The notes under the pieces were generated by a model. The model had not been told where the DNA came from and did no database searches. It saw nothing but the letters and a program-made list of their open reading frames with translations. A stretch of 41,333 nucleotides of DNA. It comes from a virus. A program made the position numbers and the translations under genes. Positions within the stretch are counted from its first letter, which is position 1. Every line of letters begins with the position of its first letter. Below, one piece after another: positions 20,335 to 28,634 of the stretch. The stretch is from the IMG/VR virus record IMGVR_UViG_3300036944_000439, positions 1 to 41,333 of that record; one strand, given 5' to 3'.

Positions 20335-21336
20335 ATGACTCTTTACACAGATATCAAATATGCGAATCTAGTTTCATCTAGATTAGAGCTATATAAGGTG
20401 ATTTCATCATCACCATTTAAAGCTGTAGCTCGATGCCCGCTATGCGGCGATAGTCAAAAAAATAAGTACAAAACTCGCGGATACTTTCTACAGTTCAAAG
20501 ATCGAGTAATCTTCAAATGTCATAACTGTGGAGTGTCGACCAATGTCAAGACTATTCTTGAGAAAGTAGATCCAAACCTAGCCAGAGAATATTCAGTAGA
20601 AACATACCGTGAGAAATATTCTCTACCCGAGTTTGTGCATAAGCCAACTCCACATGTTCACGTTAAACCAGAGATTCTGAAATCTCTCAAGACTATCTCA
20701 CAGCTGAACCACGAACATCCAGCTAAGAAATATGTCGTTAAGCGACAAATTCCAAATAAGTTTCATGCTAAACTATATTACTGTCCTAAGTTCAAGAGTT
20801 GGACCAATTCTCTGATTCCAGATAAGATCAAATCGTCATCTGATGAACCACGACTTATCATTCCTCTGATTGATTCTTTCGGTAGATTGTTTGGATATAC
20901 TGGTAGAAGTTTTGATCCAGCATCAAAAACTAAGTATATCACTATCATTCTAGATCCGTCTAAGCCAAAGATATATGGGCTAGATTCGATTGACATGAGT
21001 AAACGTAACTATATCACTGAAGGTCCCATCGATTCGATGTTCTTACCTAATGCTATAGCTATGACCGGCTCAGATTTTGATCTAAGGCACACTAACTACA
21101 ACACTGTTGTGGTATATGACAATGAACCTCGAAACAAAGAAATTGTCAACAAGATCCAGTCTGCTTTAACTGCTGGGTTGAAAGTGTGTATTTGGCCGGA
21201 CACAATCCAACAAAAAGACATCAACGACATGGTTATGTCTGGAATGACTCCAGAGAAAGTATTAAATATCATCGACAGCAATACTGTGTCTGGTTTAACT
21301 GGTAACTTAAAATTGAATTCATGGAGAAAAGTATGA
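20335..21336 (+). CDS. 61: DNA primase (gp61-like)
   Basis: 333 residues from ATG 20335 (the frame is open to a TTG two codons earlier); T4 gp61 has 342. The zinc-binding motif CPLC...CHNC is at about 34-37 and 62-65. The TOPRIM-like catalytic part includes YITEGPIDSMFL (conserved Glu) and VVVYDNEPR (D-x-E/N pattern). It synthesises RNA primers within the gp41-gp61 primosome. The end overlaps the next gene (ATGA). Confidence 0.93.
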   Translation: MTLYTDIKYANLVSSRLELYKVISSSPFKAVARCPLCGDSQKNKYKTRGYFLQFKDRVIFKCHNCGVSTNVKTILEKVDPNLAREYSVETYREKYSLPEFVHKPTPHVHVKPEILKSLKTISQLNHEHPAKKYVVKRQIPNKFHAKLYYCPKFKSWTNSLIPDKIKSSSDEPRLIIPLIDSFGRLFGYTGRSFDPASKTKYITIILDPSKPKIYGLDSIDMSKRNYITEGPIDSMFLPNAIAMTGSDFDLRHTNYNTVVVYDNEPRNKEIVNKIQSALTAGLKVCIWPDTIQQKDINDMVMSGMTPEKVLNIIDSNTVSGLTGNLKLNSWRKV

Positions 21337-21536
21337 ATGAATTAAACTTGTCAGCCCTCCCCGAGAATCTTCGCAAAACTCTTGTTGCTATTCTTGGACC
21401 AGTCGATGCTGAATTTTATGTAGAAGAAAAGCACTATATGGCAGAAAGTTATCCAGAGTTCTATCCTCTGATTACGTGGATGCTATGGAATGGATTTCGT
21501 TTTGGTGAAGAAGTAAGGATTAATATGTATGACTAA
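21333..21536 (+). CDS. Small hypothetical protein, 67 aa
   Basis: The frame also has an ATG at 21321, but ATG 21333 overlaps the primase TGA (ATGA) and has GGAG 8-10 bases upstream, so it is the better start. The product (MNELNLSALPENLRKTLVAILGP...) is helical and acidic with an aromatic middle (YPEFYPLITWMLWNGFRFG). No family recognised. It overlaps the next gene by 8 bases in the early operon. Confidence 0.65.
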   Translation: MNELNLSALPENLRKTLVAILGPVDAEFYVEEKHYMAESYPEFYPLITWMLWNGFRFGEEVRINMYD

Positions 21537-21828
21537 TTATGAAGATATCGTGTTATTTGAGGCTAATGATTTTAGAGATAAAATGAGTTTAGTTATAAGC
21601 CGAGATCCCACTTGGGATGGTTCTATATATCTTAATTTGAAACTACGTCAATTCAGAAGTTTTAAGGGTAAGCTTGCCGTAGCTAAAGAATATCTTTTCA
21701 ACAATGAAGAATGTATTTCTCAAGAGCTAATTTTAACTTATCCTGAGATTGTAGAACTTAGAGATAAGCTAAATGAGTTTCTAGAAGAACGAGCTACCAA
21801 AACAAGGAATAATAATGACAGAGATTAA
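21529..21828 (+). CDS. Hypothetical protein, 99 aa
   Basis: Starts inside the end of the previous gene (AAGGA about 9 bases upstream) and ends 14 bases into thyX. Acidic and helical, without membrane segments: DIVLFEANDFRDKMSLVISRDPTWDGSIYLNLKLRQFRSFKGKLAVAKEYLF. No known family. Translational coupling with thyX is likely. Confidence 0.7.
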   Translation: MTNYEDIVLFEANDFRDKMSLVISRDPTWDGSIYLNLKLRQFRSFKGKLAVAKEYLFNNEECISQELILTYPEIVELRDKLNEFLEERATKTRNNNDRD

Positions 21829-22486
21829 ATTAGTAGCAATGACTCAACCCGTTGGGTTAGACGGAGTCGAAACTGTAGAAGAATTTGTAGCTTGGGCTGC
21901 CAGAGTATCAAACCCAAATAACCAGAATAACTCTAAGACTGCAAAGAAGCTTATCAAGTATCTGCTTAATCATAAGCACTTTAGTCCATTTGAGATGGCA
22001 TCAGTGAGTATGCAGATCAAGACTACTCGAGATATCGCCAGACAAATTCTGCGTCATAGATCTTTTGCTTTTCAGGAATACTCTCAGCGATATGCTGTGG
22101 CTGATGACTTCATCACCCGTGAAGCTAGACTTCAGGATCTTAAGAACCGTCAGAACTCTATTTCGTTAGATTTAGAGAATGACGAGGGAATGCGTCGTCT
22201 GAATGAAGAGTTCAGAATGAAGCAGATGAAGCTCCTGTCTGATACTCAGGAAGTGTATGATTGGGCTCTATCTAATAATATTGCTAAGGAGCAAGCACGA
22301 GCAGTTCTTCCCGAAGGACTCACTATGTCTACGCTTATCATGACTGGTAGTGTTCGTAGCTGGGTTCATTATATCGATGTTCGAGCTGGTGAAGATACGC
22401 AAAAAGAACATCGCGATATCGCCAAAGCTGCCAAGTCAATCCTCCTAAATAATTTCCCAAGCCTAGGAGATTACTGGAATGATTAA
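21815..22486 (+). CDS. thyX: Flavin-dependent thymidylate synthase ThyX
   Basis: 223 residues. The ThyX signature region reads RHRSFAFQEYSQRY (80-93): the RHR, Gln-Glu, second Ser and Arg of the RHRxxSxxxxSxR motif are present, but the first Ser position is Ala85. LNHKHFSPFEMASVSMQI and PEGLTMSTLIMTGSVRSW (dUMP/FAD contacts) also match. It makes dTMP from dUMP using FAD, NADPH and methylene-tetrahydrofolate. T4 instead encodes the unrelated Td (ThyA), so this is a replacement. It overlaps nrdA by 8 bases: dTTP and dNTP supply are made together. Confidence 0.95.
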   Translation: MTEIKLVAMTQPVGLDGVETVEEFVAWAARVSNPNNQNNSKTAKKLIKYLLNHKHFSPFEMASVSMQIKTTRDIARQILRHRSFAFQEYSQRYAVADDFITREARLQDLKNRQNSISLDLENDEGMRRLNEEFRMKQMKLLSDTQEVYDWALSNNIAKEQARAVLPEGLTMSTLIMTGSVRSWVHYIDVRAGEDTQKEHRDIAKAAKSILLNNFPSLGDYWND

Positions 22487-24740
22487 TGTTACTAAACGTA
22501 ATGGAAGAAAAGAACCACTAGATCTAAGTAAGTTTCATAAAGTAGTAGCTAGAGCATGTGAGGGATTGTCAGGAGTTTCTCCCTCTCAAATTGAAATCAA
22601 TTCTCAAATTCAGTTTACTAACAATATCAAAGCTGCAGATATTCAAGAAACTCTCATTAAAGCAGCATCCGAACTTATTACTGAAGACGAACCAAACTAT
22701 CAATACGTAGCAGGCCGTCTTATCAATTATAATCTTCGCAAAGAGGTATATGGAAAGTATACACCAGATCATTTGTATGAGCATTATTGCAAGATCAGAG
22801 ATTTAGGTTATTATGATCAAGAGCTAGGTAGAGCTTATTCTAAGGAAGAGTTCGATGATCTGAATGAGTATATTGATCATGATAGAGATGAAATGCTTAC
22901 CTATGTTGCTATGGAACAACTTAGAGGCAAATACTTAGTTAAAAGTAGAGCATCCGAACAATTTTATGAAACTCCTCAGATGGCGTTCATGCTTATTTCC
23001 ATGACTCTTTTTCATAAAGAAACCTCTGATAGACTTAAGATTGTAAAGGAATTCTATGACGCGTTATCACAGTTTGATATATCTCTTCCAACCCCGATCA
23101 TGGCAGGAGTTCGAACTCCTCAGCGCCAGTTTAGCTCATGTACTCTGATTGAAGTTGGTGATTCACTAAATTCAATTAATGCTGGAACTTCTGCTATCGT
23201 AAAATATGTGTCACAGAAAGCAGGTATTGGTATTGGTGCTGGTAGTCTACGAGCAATCAATTCTCCAGTTAGAAATGGTGACACTATCACAACCGGTGTT
23301 CTACCATATTTCAAACTATTTCAAGCTGCAGTTAAGTCTTGTTCTCAGGGGAGTGTTCGTTCTGGTTCTGCCACTCTACATTACCCGCTTTGGCACCTAG
23401 AAGTAGAAGATCTTCTTGTTCTGAAAAATAACAAGGGAACTGAGAATAATAGAATTCGACACATGGATTACTCTGTTCAACTGAACAAAGTAATGTATGA
23501 ACGCCTTATCTCTGGTGGAAACATCACTTTATTCTCACCTCACGATGTTCCAGATCTGTATGATGCTTTCTTTGTTGATGTAGATAAGTTCAGAGAACTA
23601 TACGAGAAGTATGAGCGTTCAACCAAAATCAGAAAAAAGACTGTTAAAGCTTCTGAGCTATTCGGGGCGTTCATTCAAGAGCGAGTAAGCACTGGCCGAA
23701 TTTATCTGATGAATGTCGATCACTGCAATACTCATGGGGCGTTCCTTCCAGAAGTAGCTCCTATCAGAATGTCAAATCTCTGTCAGGAAGTTACTCTAAC
23801 AACAAAGCCACTGGAAAGCTTAGAAGACGCAGATGGTGAGATTGCTCTCTGTACTCTTGCTGCTATCAACATGGGTAAGATTAAAAAGCCCAGTGATTTC
23901 AGAAAGCCAGCTCGTCTACTAACTAGAGCTCTAGATAATCTATTAGACTATCAGACTTATCCAGTAGTAGCAGCTATGCTTTCTACTATGTCTAGACGCC
24001 CACTTGGCATTGGTATCATCAACTTAGCATATTGGATGGCTAAGAATGATATGACGTACAGCAATCCAAATCTAGATCTTATTGATGAATATGCCGAGGC
24101 TTTTTCATACTATCTTATTGAAGCTTCAGTAGATCTAGCAAAAGAGCGTGGCGCTTGCCCGAAGTGGAATGAGACGAAGTATGGTCACGGCATTCTACCA
24201 ATTGATACTTACAAGAAAGAAGTTGATGAACTGACTTCCAGAAAGCCAAGTTTAGATTGGGAGACTCTCAGAAGCAATGCTCTTGATTATCATATCAGAC
24301 ATTCAACTCTGATGGCGTTTATGCCAGCCGAAACATCAGCTCAGGTTTCAAACTCTACCAATGGTGTAGAACCACCCAGAGCTCTAGTTTCTATAAAAGG
24401 ATCTAAAGAAGGTGTTCTGAGACAAGTTGTACCAGAAGTTCGTAAGTTAAAGAATAAGTATGAACTACTCTGGGATATTCCCAGCCCAGAAGGTTACCTG
24501 AAGATTATGGCAGTTTGGCAAAAGTGGATTGATCAATCTATCTCTACCAATACCTCATACCCGTCGGGCGAACTATCTGAGGAAGAATTGCTTAAGCATA
24601 TCATTATGTGCTATAGATATGGAATCAAAACTCTGTATTATCATAACACAAACGATGGTGCTGGCGAAATCGAAGTTAAGGATTCTCCGATTGAAGAGGT
24701 TGCAGAAGCCGAAGAAGCTTGCGATAGTTGCACAATATGA
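22479..24740 (+). CDS. nrdA: Class Ia ribonucleotide reductase large subunit NrdA
   Basis: 753 residues (E. coli 761). An N-terminal ATP-cone-like start (MINVTKRNGRKEPLDLSKFHKVV) is followed by the catalytic set: SSCTLIE and ALCTLAAIN (redox cysteines), NLCQEV (thiyl Cys with its Asn and Glu), and a C-terminal C-D-S-C-T-I tail that shuttles electrons to the active site. All essential residues are present, and no intron or endonuclease interrupts it, although nrd genes are frequent intron targets in T4 relatives. It reduces NDPs to dNDPs with NrdB. Confidence 0.96.
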   Translation: MINVTKRNGRKEPLDLSKFHKVVARACEGLSGVSPSQIEINSQIQFTNNIKAADIQETLIKAASELITEDEPNYQYVAGRLINYNLRKEVYGKYTPDHLYEHYCKIRDLGYYDQELGRAYSKEEFDDLNEYIDHDRDEMLTYVAMEQLRGKYLVKSRASEQFYETPQMAFMLISMTLFHKETSDRLKIVKEFYDALSQFDISLPTPIMAGVRTPQRQFSSCTLIEVGDSLNSINAGTSAIVKYVSQKAGIGIGAGSLRAINSPVRNGDTITTGVLPYFKLFQAAVKSCSQGSVRSGSATLHYPLWHLEVEDLLVLKNNKGTENNRIRHMDYSVQLNKVMYERLISGGNITLFSPHDVPDLYDAFFVDVDKFRELYEKYERSTKIRKKTVKASELFGAFIQERVSTGRIYLMNVDHCNTHGAFLPEVAPIRMSNLCQEVTLTTKPLESLEDADGEIALCTLAAINMGKIKKPSDFRKPARLLTRALDNLLDYQTYPVVAAMLSTMSRRPLGIGIINLAYWMAKNDMTYSNPNLDLIDEYAEAFSYYLIEASVDLAKERGACPKWNETKYGHGILPIDTYKKEVDELTSRKPSLDWETLRSNALDYHIRHSTLMAFMPAETSAQVSNSTNGVEPPRALVSIKGSKEGVLRQVVPEVRKLKNKYELLWDIPSPEGYLKIMAVWQKWIDQSISTNTSYPSGELSEEELLKHIIMCYRYGIKTLYYHNTNDGAGEIEVKDSPIEEVAEAEEACDSCTI

Positions 24741-24802
24741 TAATTGTTGGAACTTCATTTATTATTATGGGAATCATCTGGTTAGCGATAGGAGACAACT
24801 AA
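24737..24802 (+). CDS. Hydrophobic 21-residue peptide ORF between nrdA and nrdB
   Basis: ATG 24737 overlaps the nrdA TGA (ATGA) and its TAA is immediately followed by the TTG start of nrdB (TAATTG). The peptide MIIVGTSFIIMGIIWLAIGDN is a single membrane helix. The exact fit between two coupled genes suggests it is translated, at least to couple nrdA to nrdB; the Shine-Dalgarno of nrdB (GGAG) lies in its last codons. No known homolog recalled. Confidence 0.5.
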   Translation: MIIVGTSFIIMGIIWLAIGDN

Positions 24803-25915
24803 TTGTCAGTATTCAATACGAAAAATAAAGAGAGTCACCTAGAACGGAATATGTTCTTCGGTGAAAGTGTAGACGTTGCCAGATATGATATTGTAAAGTA
24901 TCCGCAATTCGAAAAGCTCACAGACAAGCAGCTTTCATTTTTCTGGAGACCAGAAGAGATTGATCTTTCTAGAGACTCAAAGGACTTTCGTCTGCTGACT
25001 AATCCAGAGAAACATACTTTCACGTCAGTCTTAAAGCGACAAATCGTTCTTGACTCTGTTCAAGGCCGCGCGCCTTCATTGGCGTTTCTGCCAGTGTGTT
25101 CTCTTCCGGAGCTGGAGACGTTCATTCAAACGTGGGCGTTCTCGGAAACGATTCACTCTAGGTCTTATACTCACATTATCAGGAATGTTTATCCAAATCC
25201 GTCTATCGTGTTTGATGAAATTATGGATATTCCTGAAATCTTAGACTGTGCTATCGACATCAGCAAATATTATGATTCTTTGATAAACTGGAATACATGG
25301 AGCCAACGACCACCAGATGATACCGTCGGCGGTTGGAGTGTGTTCCATGAGTATGAACATAAGAAGAAATTATGGTTGTGTCTTAATGCCGTTAATGCAC
25401 TAGAGGGTATCCGCTTCTACGCATCCTTTGCGGCAAGCTGGAACTTCGCAGAGCTAAAGAAGATGGAAGGTAATGCCAAGATCATCAAGTTGATTGCACG
25501 TGATGAAAATGTTCACTTGGCCGCTACTCAACAAATGATTAAACTTCTTCCGAAGGACGATCCAGACTTCGTTAGGATTGCAGAAGAAACGCAGCAAGAA
25601 TGTGTTGAAATATTCGAATCTGTGTTCGAACAGGAATGCCGTTGGGCTGAGTATCTGTTCAAGGATGGTTCCATGATTGGTCTTAATGAAAAGCTACTCA
25701 AGGATTATCTCGAATGGATTGCTAATAAGCGAATGACTGCTATTGGTCTACCCACGAAATACAAGAATGGATCTAATCCTCTGCCGTGGACTCAAAAGTG
25801 GATTTCTGGTTCTGATGTTCAGGTAGCTCCACAAGAAGTAGAAATTACTTCATATCTTTCAGGTTCTATAAATAAAGACGTAAAAGATGACTCTTTTATC
25901 GGATGTCAATTATAG
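24803..25915 (+). CDS. nrdB: Class Ia ribonucleotide reductase small subunit NrdB (TTG start)
   Basis: 370 residues. The TTG at 24803 is preceded by TAGGAGACAACTAA and gives SVFNTKN..., the usual NrdB N-terminus; no ATG fits as well. Diiron and radical residues are visible: the LDSVQGRAP Asp, SETIHSRSYTHI with Glu, His and radical Tyr as in E. coli, and later EGIRFYASF and ARDENVHLAATQQ supplying Glu/Glu/His. The C-terminus DDSFIGCQL is the peptide that docks to NrdA. It overlaps neither neighbour but follows a microORF directly. Confidence 0.95.
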   Translation: MSVFNTKNKESHLERNMFFGESVDVARYDIVKYPQFEKLTDKQLSFFWRPEEIDLSRDSKDFRLLTNPEKHTFTSVLKRQIVLDSVQGRAPSLAFLPVCSLPELETFIQTWAFSETIHSRSYTHIIRNVYPNPSIVFDEIMDIPEILDCAIDISKYYDSLINWNTWSQRPPDDTVGGWSVFHEYEHKKKLWLCLNAVNALEGIRFYASFAASWNFAELKKMEGNAKIIKLIARDENVHLAATQQMIKLLPKDDPDFVRIAEETQQECVEIFESVFEQECRWAEYLFKDGSMIGLNEKLLKDYLEWIANKRMTAIGLPTKYKNGSNPLPWTQKWISGSDVQVAPQEVEITSYLSGSINKDVKDDSFIGCQL

Positions 25916-25932
25916 AACCATGAGAAAAATAT

Positions 25933-26091
25933 ATGAAAACACAAGACGGATGGTTATCATGTGATCATTGCGATTCAGAGTATAAAGTAGTAAGCGCTTT
26001 ATCAAACGCCAATATCGTATCATATTGCCCCTTCTGCGGAAGCGAAAATGAAGACGAGCTTCTAGCATTTGATGAAGACTATGACCAATGA
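25933..26091 (+). CDS. Small zinc-ribbon protein, 52 aa
   Basis: ATG 25933 opens MKTQDGWLSCDHCDSEYKVVS...SYCPFCGSENEDEL and ends TGA 26089-26091. Two CxxC pairs (CDHC and CPFC) about 24 residues apart form a rubredoxin-like zinc ribbon; the tail is acidic. Proteins of this shape are frequent in T4-like phages, with unknown role. It overlaps the next gene by 4 bases (ATGA). The ribosome-binding site is weak. Confidence 0.7.
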   Translation: MKTQDGWLSCDHCDSEYKVVSALSNANIVSYCPFCGSENEDELLAFDEDYDQ

Positions 26092-26486
26092 CTTGGCTCT
26101 ACAAGGGATCAGAATTTTCTGATCCTGAGTCATTTTATGGGTTTGTATACATTATAACTCACAAAGAATCTGGTAAAAAATATATCGGAAGAAAGTATTT
26201 TACTCTAGCTGGATACAAACAAGTAAACGGTAAGCGTAAAAAGATACGAAAGGATTCCGGTTGGCAAGATTACTGGGGGAGTTCTAAGACTCTTCTTGCT
26301 GAAGTAGAGGCTCAGGGGAAAGATAAGTTTACTCGAGAAATAGTTAGATTGTGTAAATCTAAGAGTGATTGCTCTTACCATGAGAGTAAGCTCATACTAG
26401 AGACTGATGCTCTACTTAAGGAAGACTATTACAATGAGTGGATCAGTGTTAGAATTAATAGTTCACATTTGAAGTCTATTAAATAA
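26088..26486 (+). CDS. GIY-YIG endonuclease-like protein (Seg-like), 132 aa, with replaced 3' end
   Basis: [22 protein letters not shown] (about residues 17-38) is a GIY-YIG motif. [31 protein letters not shown] supplies the middle strand-helix, and [14 protein letters not shown] the later Glu region. It lacks NUMOD repeats and may be a domesticated or minimal enzyme, since relatives are widely conserved in T4-like phages near nrdB. The last 17 codons (from NEWISVRI) are echoed by a second C-terminal fragment at 27023-27091 beyond the next homing endonuclease, so this 3' end was duplicated when that gene inserted. Confidence 0.8.
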   Translation: MTWLYKGSEFSDPESFYGFVYIITHKESGKKYIGRKYFTLAGYKQVNGKRKKIRKDSGWQDYWGSSKTLLAEVEAQGKDKFTREIVRLCKSKSDCSYHESKLILETDALLKEDYYNEWISVRINSSHLKSIK

Positions 26487-27002
26487 ATATCTAGAAATTC
26501 CACCATTTTTTTCTAGATCTTCCCACCCAAAATAGAGCACTCCGTTGTACAACAGTTTCTTTTTGTGATCGTTTGACTTTTTGATGCCTCTCTTAGCTCT
26601 ACTTACTGATTCTCTATACTCATCAGTTTTCATGTATGATTTATCAAAAGCTTTCATCCTTTCTCGGACTTCCGGAGAATGACGCTTACCTTTAATCTTT
26701 TCAGAATGATTAGCTTTCCATTTTTCGGTTTTGGGAAATGAGCCACCCTCTCCGCCTTCAGCTAAATTAAGTAAAATTCCACCGTCTAATTTTCTTCCAT
26801 ACCACCGAATATATCTTCTTTCTAGAGCACATGCTCCAACATTTGTAAGATTTTTTTCTAAAAACACAATTTTATCTAAATCTTTTGGAGTAGATATTCT
26901 CCCGTGATCTGTATATGCTCTTCTGCCTTTGCCTTTACCTATATAATATGGCGTATTATCAGATTTTCGCAAATATGCATAAACATAGTAATTAGTAGAC
27001 AT
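26463..27002 (-). CDS. GIY-YIG homing endonuclease, 179 aa
   Basis: [26 protein letters not shown] is a clear GIY-YIG-type N-terminus of a common phage homing endonuclease group. It is followed by [30 protein letters not shown] (Arg and Glu of the nuclease core) and a NUMOD3-like [31 protein letters not shown]. Convergent with the 26088 gene, overlapping its last 24 bases, it is flanked on the other side by a duplicate of that gene's C-terminal coding region. No exact TATAAATA precedes it (the nearest is a GATAAATT), unlike the two other minus-strand endonucleases. Confidence 0.88.
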   Translation of the reverse strand: MSTNYYVYAYLRKSDNTPYYIGKGKGRRAYTDHGRISTPKDLDKIVFLEKNLTNVGACALERRYIRWYGRKLDGGILLNLAEGGEGGSFPKTEKWKANHSEKIKGKRHSPEVRERMKAFDKSYMKTDEYRESVSRAKRGIKKSNDHKKKLLYNGVLYFGWEDLEKNGGISRYLFNRLQM

Positions 27003-27022
27003 TTTGAATTTATCCTATGTGG

Positions 27023-27091
27023 AATGAGTGGATCAGCTGTAAGATAACTCGAATGCATCTCAAAGCGATCGAACTAAGCTCTGATAAGTAG
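27023..27091 (+). pseudogene. Displaced 3' end of the GIY-YIG-like gene at 26088
   Basis: From AAT 27023 the frame reads NEWISCKITRMHLKAIELSSDK to TAG 27089-27091. It shares N-E-W-I-S at the DNA level (AATGAGTGGATCAG) and a similar K/R-I-x-x-x-H-L-K pattern with the C-terminus of the intact gene ([17 protein letters not shown]). It lacks a start and is most simply the original 3' end, cut off when the homing endonuclease arrived with a new copy of the target gene end. Confidence 0.75.
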
Positions 27092-27239
27092 CGATCAACA
27101 CTGACGCACCCAAGAATAAGACCCATAGAGTTAGAAAAAAAGAAGCTAGAATAGCAAGAGTTAACATCATGACTGGAAACAGAATCATGAAGTCTAATGA
27201 ATGTCTGCCTCGCCAGATCCTAAACAGTAATTTTTTCAT
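27060..27239 (-). CDS. Possible small membrane protein, 59 aa
   Basis: A minus-strand ORF from ATG 27239 to TGA 27060 in a stretch without other genes. After a basic N-terminus (MKKLLFRIWRGRHSLD) it has FMILFPVMMLTLAILASFF and LTLWVLFLGASVLIA, two adjacent hydrophobic helices with positive-inside charge. The Shine-Dalgarno is weak (GAAAAG) and it overlaps the gene relic at 27023-27091 antisense. Composition argues for a real membrane protein; position argues for caution. Confidence 0.45.
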   Translation of the reverse strand: MKKLLFRIWRGRHSLDFMILFPVMMLTLAILASFFLTLWVLFLGASVLIATYQSLVRSL

Positions 27240-27257
27240 ACTTTTCGCTTTTTGTTG

Positions 27258-27285
27258 TATACATTAATGATATTTATGATATAAT
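27258..27285 (+). promoter_or_regulatory. Early-type promoter before the 27314-29749 operon
   Basis: TATACA at 27258-27263 followed by TTAATG, 16-base spacer, TATAAT at 27280-27285. The first gene has AAGGAGG and ATG at 27314. Confidence 0.7.
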
Positions 27286-27313
27286 GAATATATAGTATAC
27301 AAGGAGGCGCGCT

Positions 27314-27475
27314 ATGGAACTTAAAGTTTTCGAATTACCTAATGATGAAAATCTATTGATTCTGGAAGAGAAGTTTTGTGAGCTGGTCAATAGGTATAGA
27401 AAGAACCCAACCGACTTAGATCCAGTAGAATTAGACTACATGGACTGGGCTAATAATGTTTTAATCGGGATTTAA
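27314..27475 (+). CDS. Small hypothetical protein, 53 aa
   Basis: ATG 27314 has AAGGAGG 7-13 bases upstream, one of the strongest ribosome-binding sites in the window, directly behind an early promoter. The 53-residue product (MELKVFELPNDENLLILEEKF...MDWANNVLIGI) is acidic and helical. No family recognised. High early expression and small acidic character would fit a host-takeover protein, which is only a guess. Confidence 0.68.
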   Translation: MELKVFELPNDENLLILEEKFCELVNRYRKNPTDLDPVELDYMDWANNVLIGI

Positions 27476-27478
27476 TGG

Positions 27479-27721
27479 ATGACAGTAGAAGAAGAATATC
27501 AAAAGCAACTAGAGCAGTCTGAAGCTAAGCGCCGATTGCATGAATTGTTCAATCGATTTCCGCTGAATGTTCAGGGCCTGATTTTGAGTAAGTATAGTGG
27601 CATTTTCAACTACTATCATGAGGTTGATGAACAGACCATTCATAACATGTGCGATAATCTACAGGCTGCTCTAGACGTTGAAGACGCTAGACTATACGAG
27701 GTATATAAGGACCTGATTTGA
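27479..27721 (+). CDS. Hypothetical protein, 80 aa
   Basis: Starts 3 bases after the previous stop (TAATGGATG). Predicted all-helical: EEEYQKQLEQSEAKRRLHELFNRFPLNVQGLILSKYSGIFNYYHEVDEQTIHNMCDNLQAAL. No membrane segment and no known motif. The tight operon spacing supports expression from the 27258 promoter. Function unknown. Confidence 0.68.
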   Translation: MTVEEEYQKQLEQSEAKRRLHELFNRFPLNVQGLILSKYSGIFNYYHEVDEQTIHNMCDNLQAALDVEDARLYEVYKDLI

Positions 27722-27722
27722 T

Positions 27723-28070
27723 ATGAAACCTCTGATTCACGCTAAGATTAGTGTAAAGCGGCATGGTGGAACTGTAGAAGATTATCTACCCATTCACAAT
27801 TTTATTGATCAGACTAAGTCTGCTATGCCCGATGTTCGGCACCGAGCTATCTTGCATTCTGCATTTGGATGTTATCTAGCCGAGCAAGTGTTTGGTGTGT
27901 ATATCACTAATGCTCAGGGTAAGGACATCTCAGTTCGAGATATTGCGGAAGAACACATTCAAGATGACCTCGGAACAATTCCAACTCTAGAACGTTGGTT
28001 GAGGAATTTACCAATTGAACCTTGGATGTCTGGGGCTCATAAGCGAACTAAAACAGAAAACGTAGACTAG
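27723..28070 (+). CDS. DUF6915-like conserved protein, 115 aa
   Basis: HAKISVKRHGGTVEDYLPIHNFIDQTKSAMPDVRHRAILHSAFGCYLAEQVFG and ISVRDIAEEHIQDDLGTIPTLERWLRN are characteristic of a conserved phage and bacterial family that I recall as DUF6915; the H-R-A-I-L-H-S-x-F-G core has possible metal-binding histidines. The function is not established. AAGGA precedes the start inside the previous gene's end. Confidence 0.78.
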   Translation: MKPLIHAKISVKRHGGTVEDYLPIHNFIDQTKSAMPDVRHRAILHSAFGCYLAEQVFGVYITNAQGKDISVRDIAEEHIQDDLGTIPTLERWLRNLPIEPWMSGAHKRTKTENVD

Positions 28071-28079
28071 GAGAATATT

Positions 28080-28634
28080 ATGACGATTAGAATTGAAGAT
28101 TTACAGACCATCATGGACGATAAGCTTCGTGAGCTCGAAAAGTTTAGGTTAGAATACGCTGAGAAACTGAAGGTAGATTTCCAGAAGGTTACCGATAGTA
28201 TGTTTACGGATACTGGAATTCAGGCTATCGCCTGGACTCAGTATACTCCGTACTTCAATGATGGTGATGAGTGTGTGTTTAGTGTAAATGAGCCTACGTT
28301 TATTCTGGGCAGGTTTGATCCTGATGAAGAAGTAGACTCGGTGTATGATTACGAGGATGATGAGAAGTACGAATTGTACGCTTATTTCAGTGACTGGACC
28401 CGAGAATCTTATAAAAAGCAAATCGAATCGGGTGATCCGTCCCTTTGGGTTCGGACTGCGTTTGATAATATGACTAAGCAAGATGAGAAGTATGGACATA
28501 TTCATGCGCTCTACGAATCATTCTATCAGATCATCGAGACTCATTCAGATCTGATGAAGTATATCTATGGAGATCATGTTCAGATTGTTCTGTCTAAGAA
28601 TAAGACAAAGGTTCTAGAATTTGATCATGATTAA
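28080..28634 (+). CDS. Conserved hypothetical protein, 184 aa
   Basis: AGGAGAATATT before the ATG. N-terminal coiled-coil-like helix (IEDLQTIMDDKLRELEKFRLEYAEKLK), then AWTQYTPYFNDGDECVFSVNEP, a segment I recognise from hypothetical proteins of other large phages, then a very acidic stretch (DPDEEVDSVYDYEDDEKYE). No catalytic motif seen. It overlaps the next gene by 8 bases. Confidence 0.75.
   Translation: MTIRIEDLQTIMDDKLRELEKFRLEYAEKLKVDFQKVTDSMFTDTGIQAIAWTQYTPYFNDGDECVFSVNEPTFILGRFDPDEEVDSVYDYEDDEKYELYAYFSDWTRESYKKQIESGDPSLWVRTAFDNMTKQDEKYGHIHALYESFYQIIETHSDLMKYIYGDHVQIVLSKNKTKVLEFDHD

Noticed and set aside
24529-24828. Plus-strand 99-codon ORF across the nrdA end
   Set aside because: It overlaps the conserved C-terminus of NrdA in another frame and has no recognisable content.
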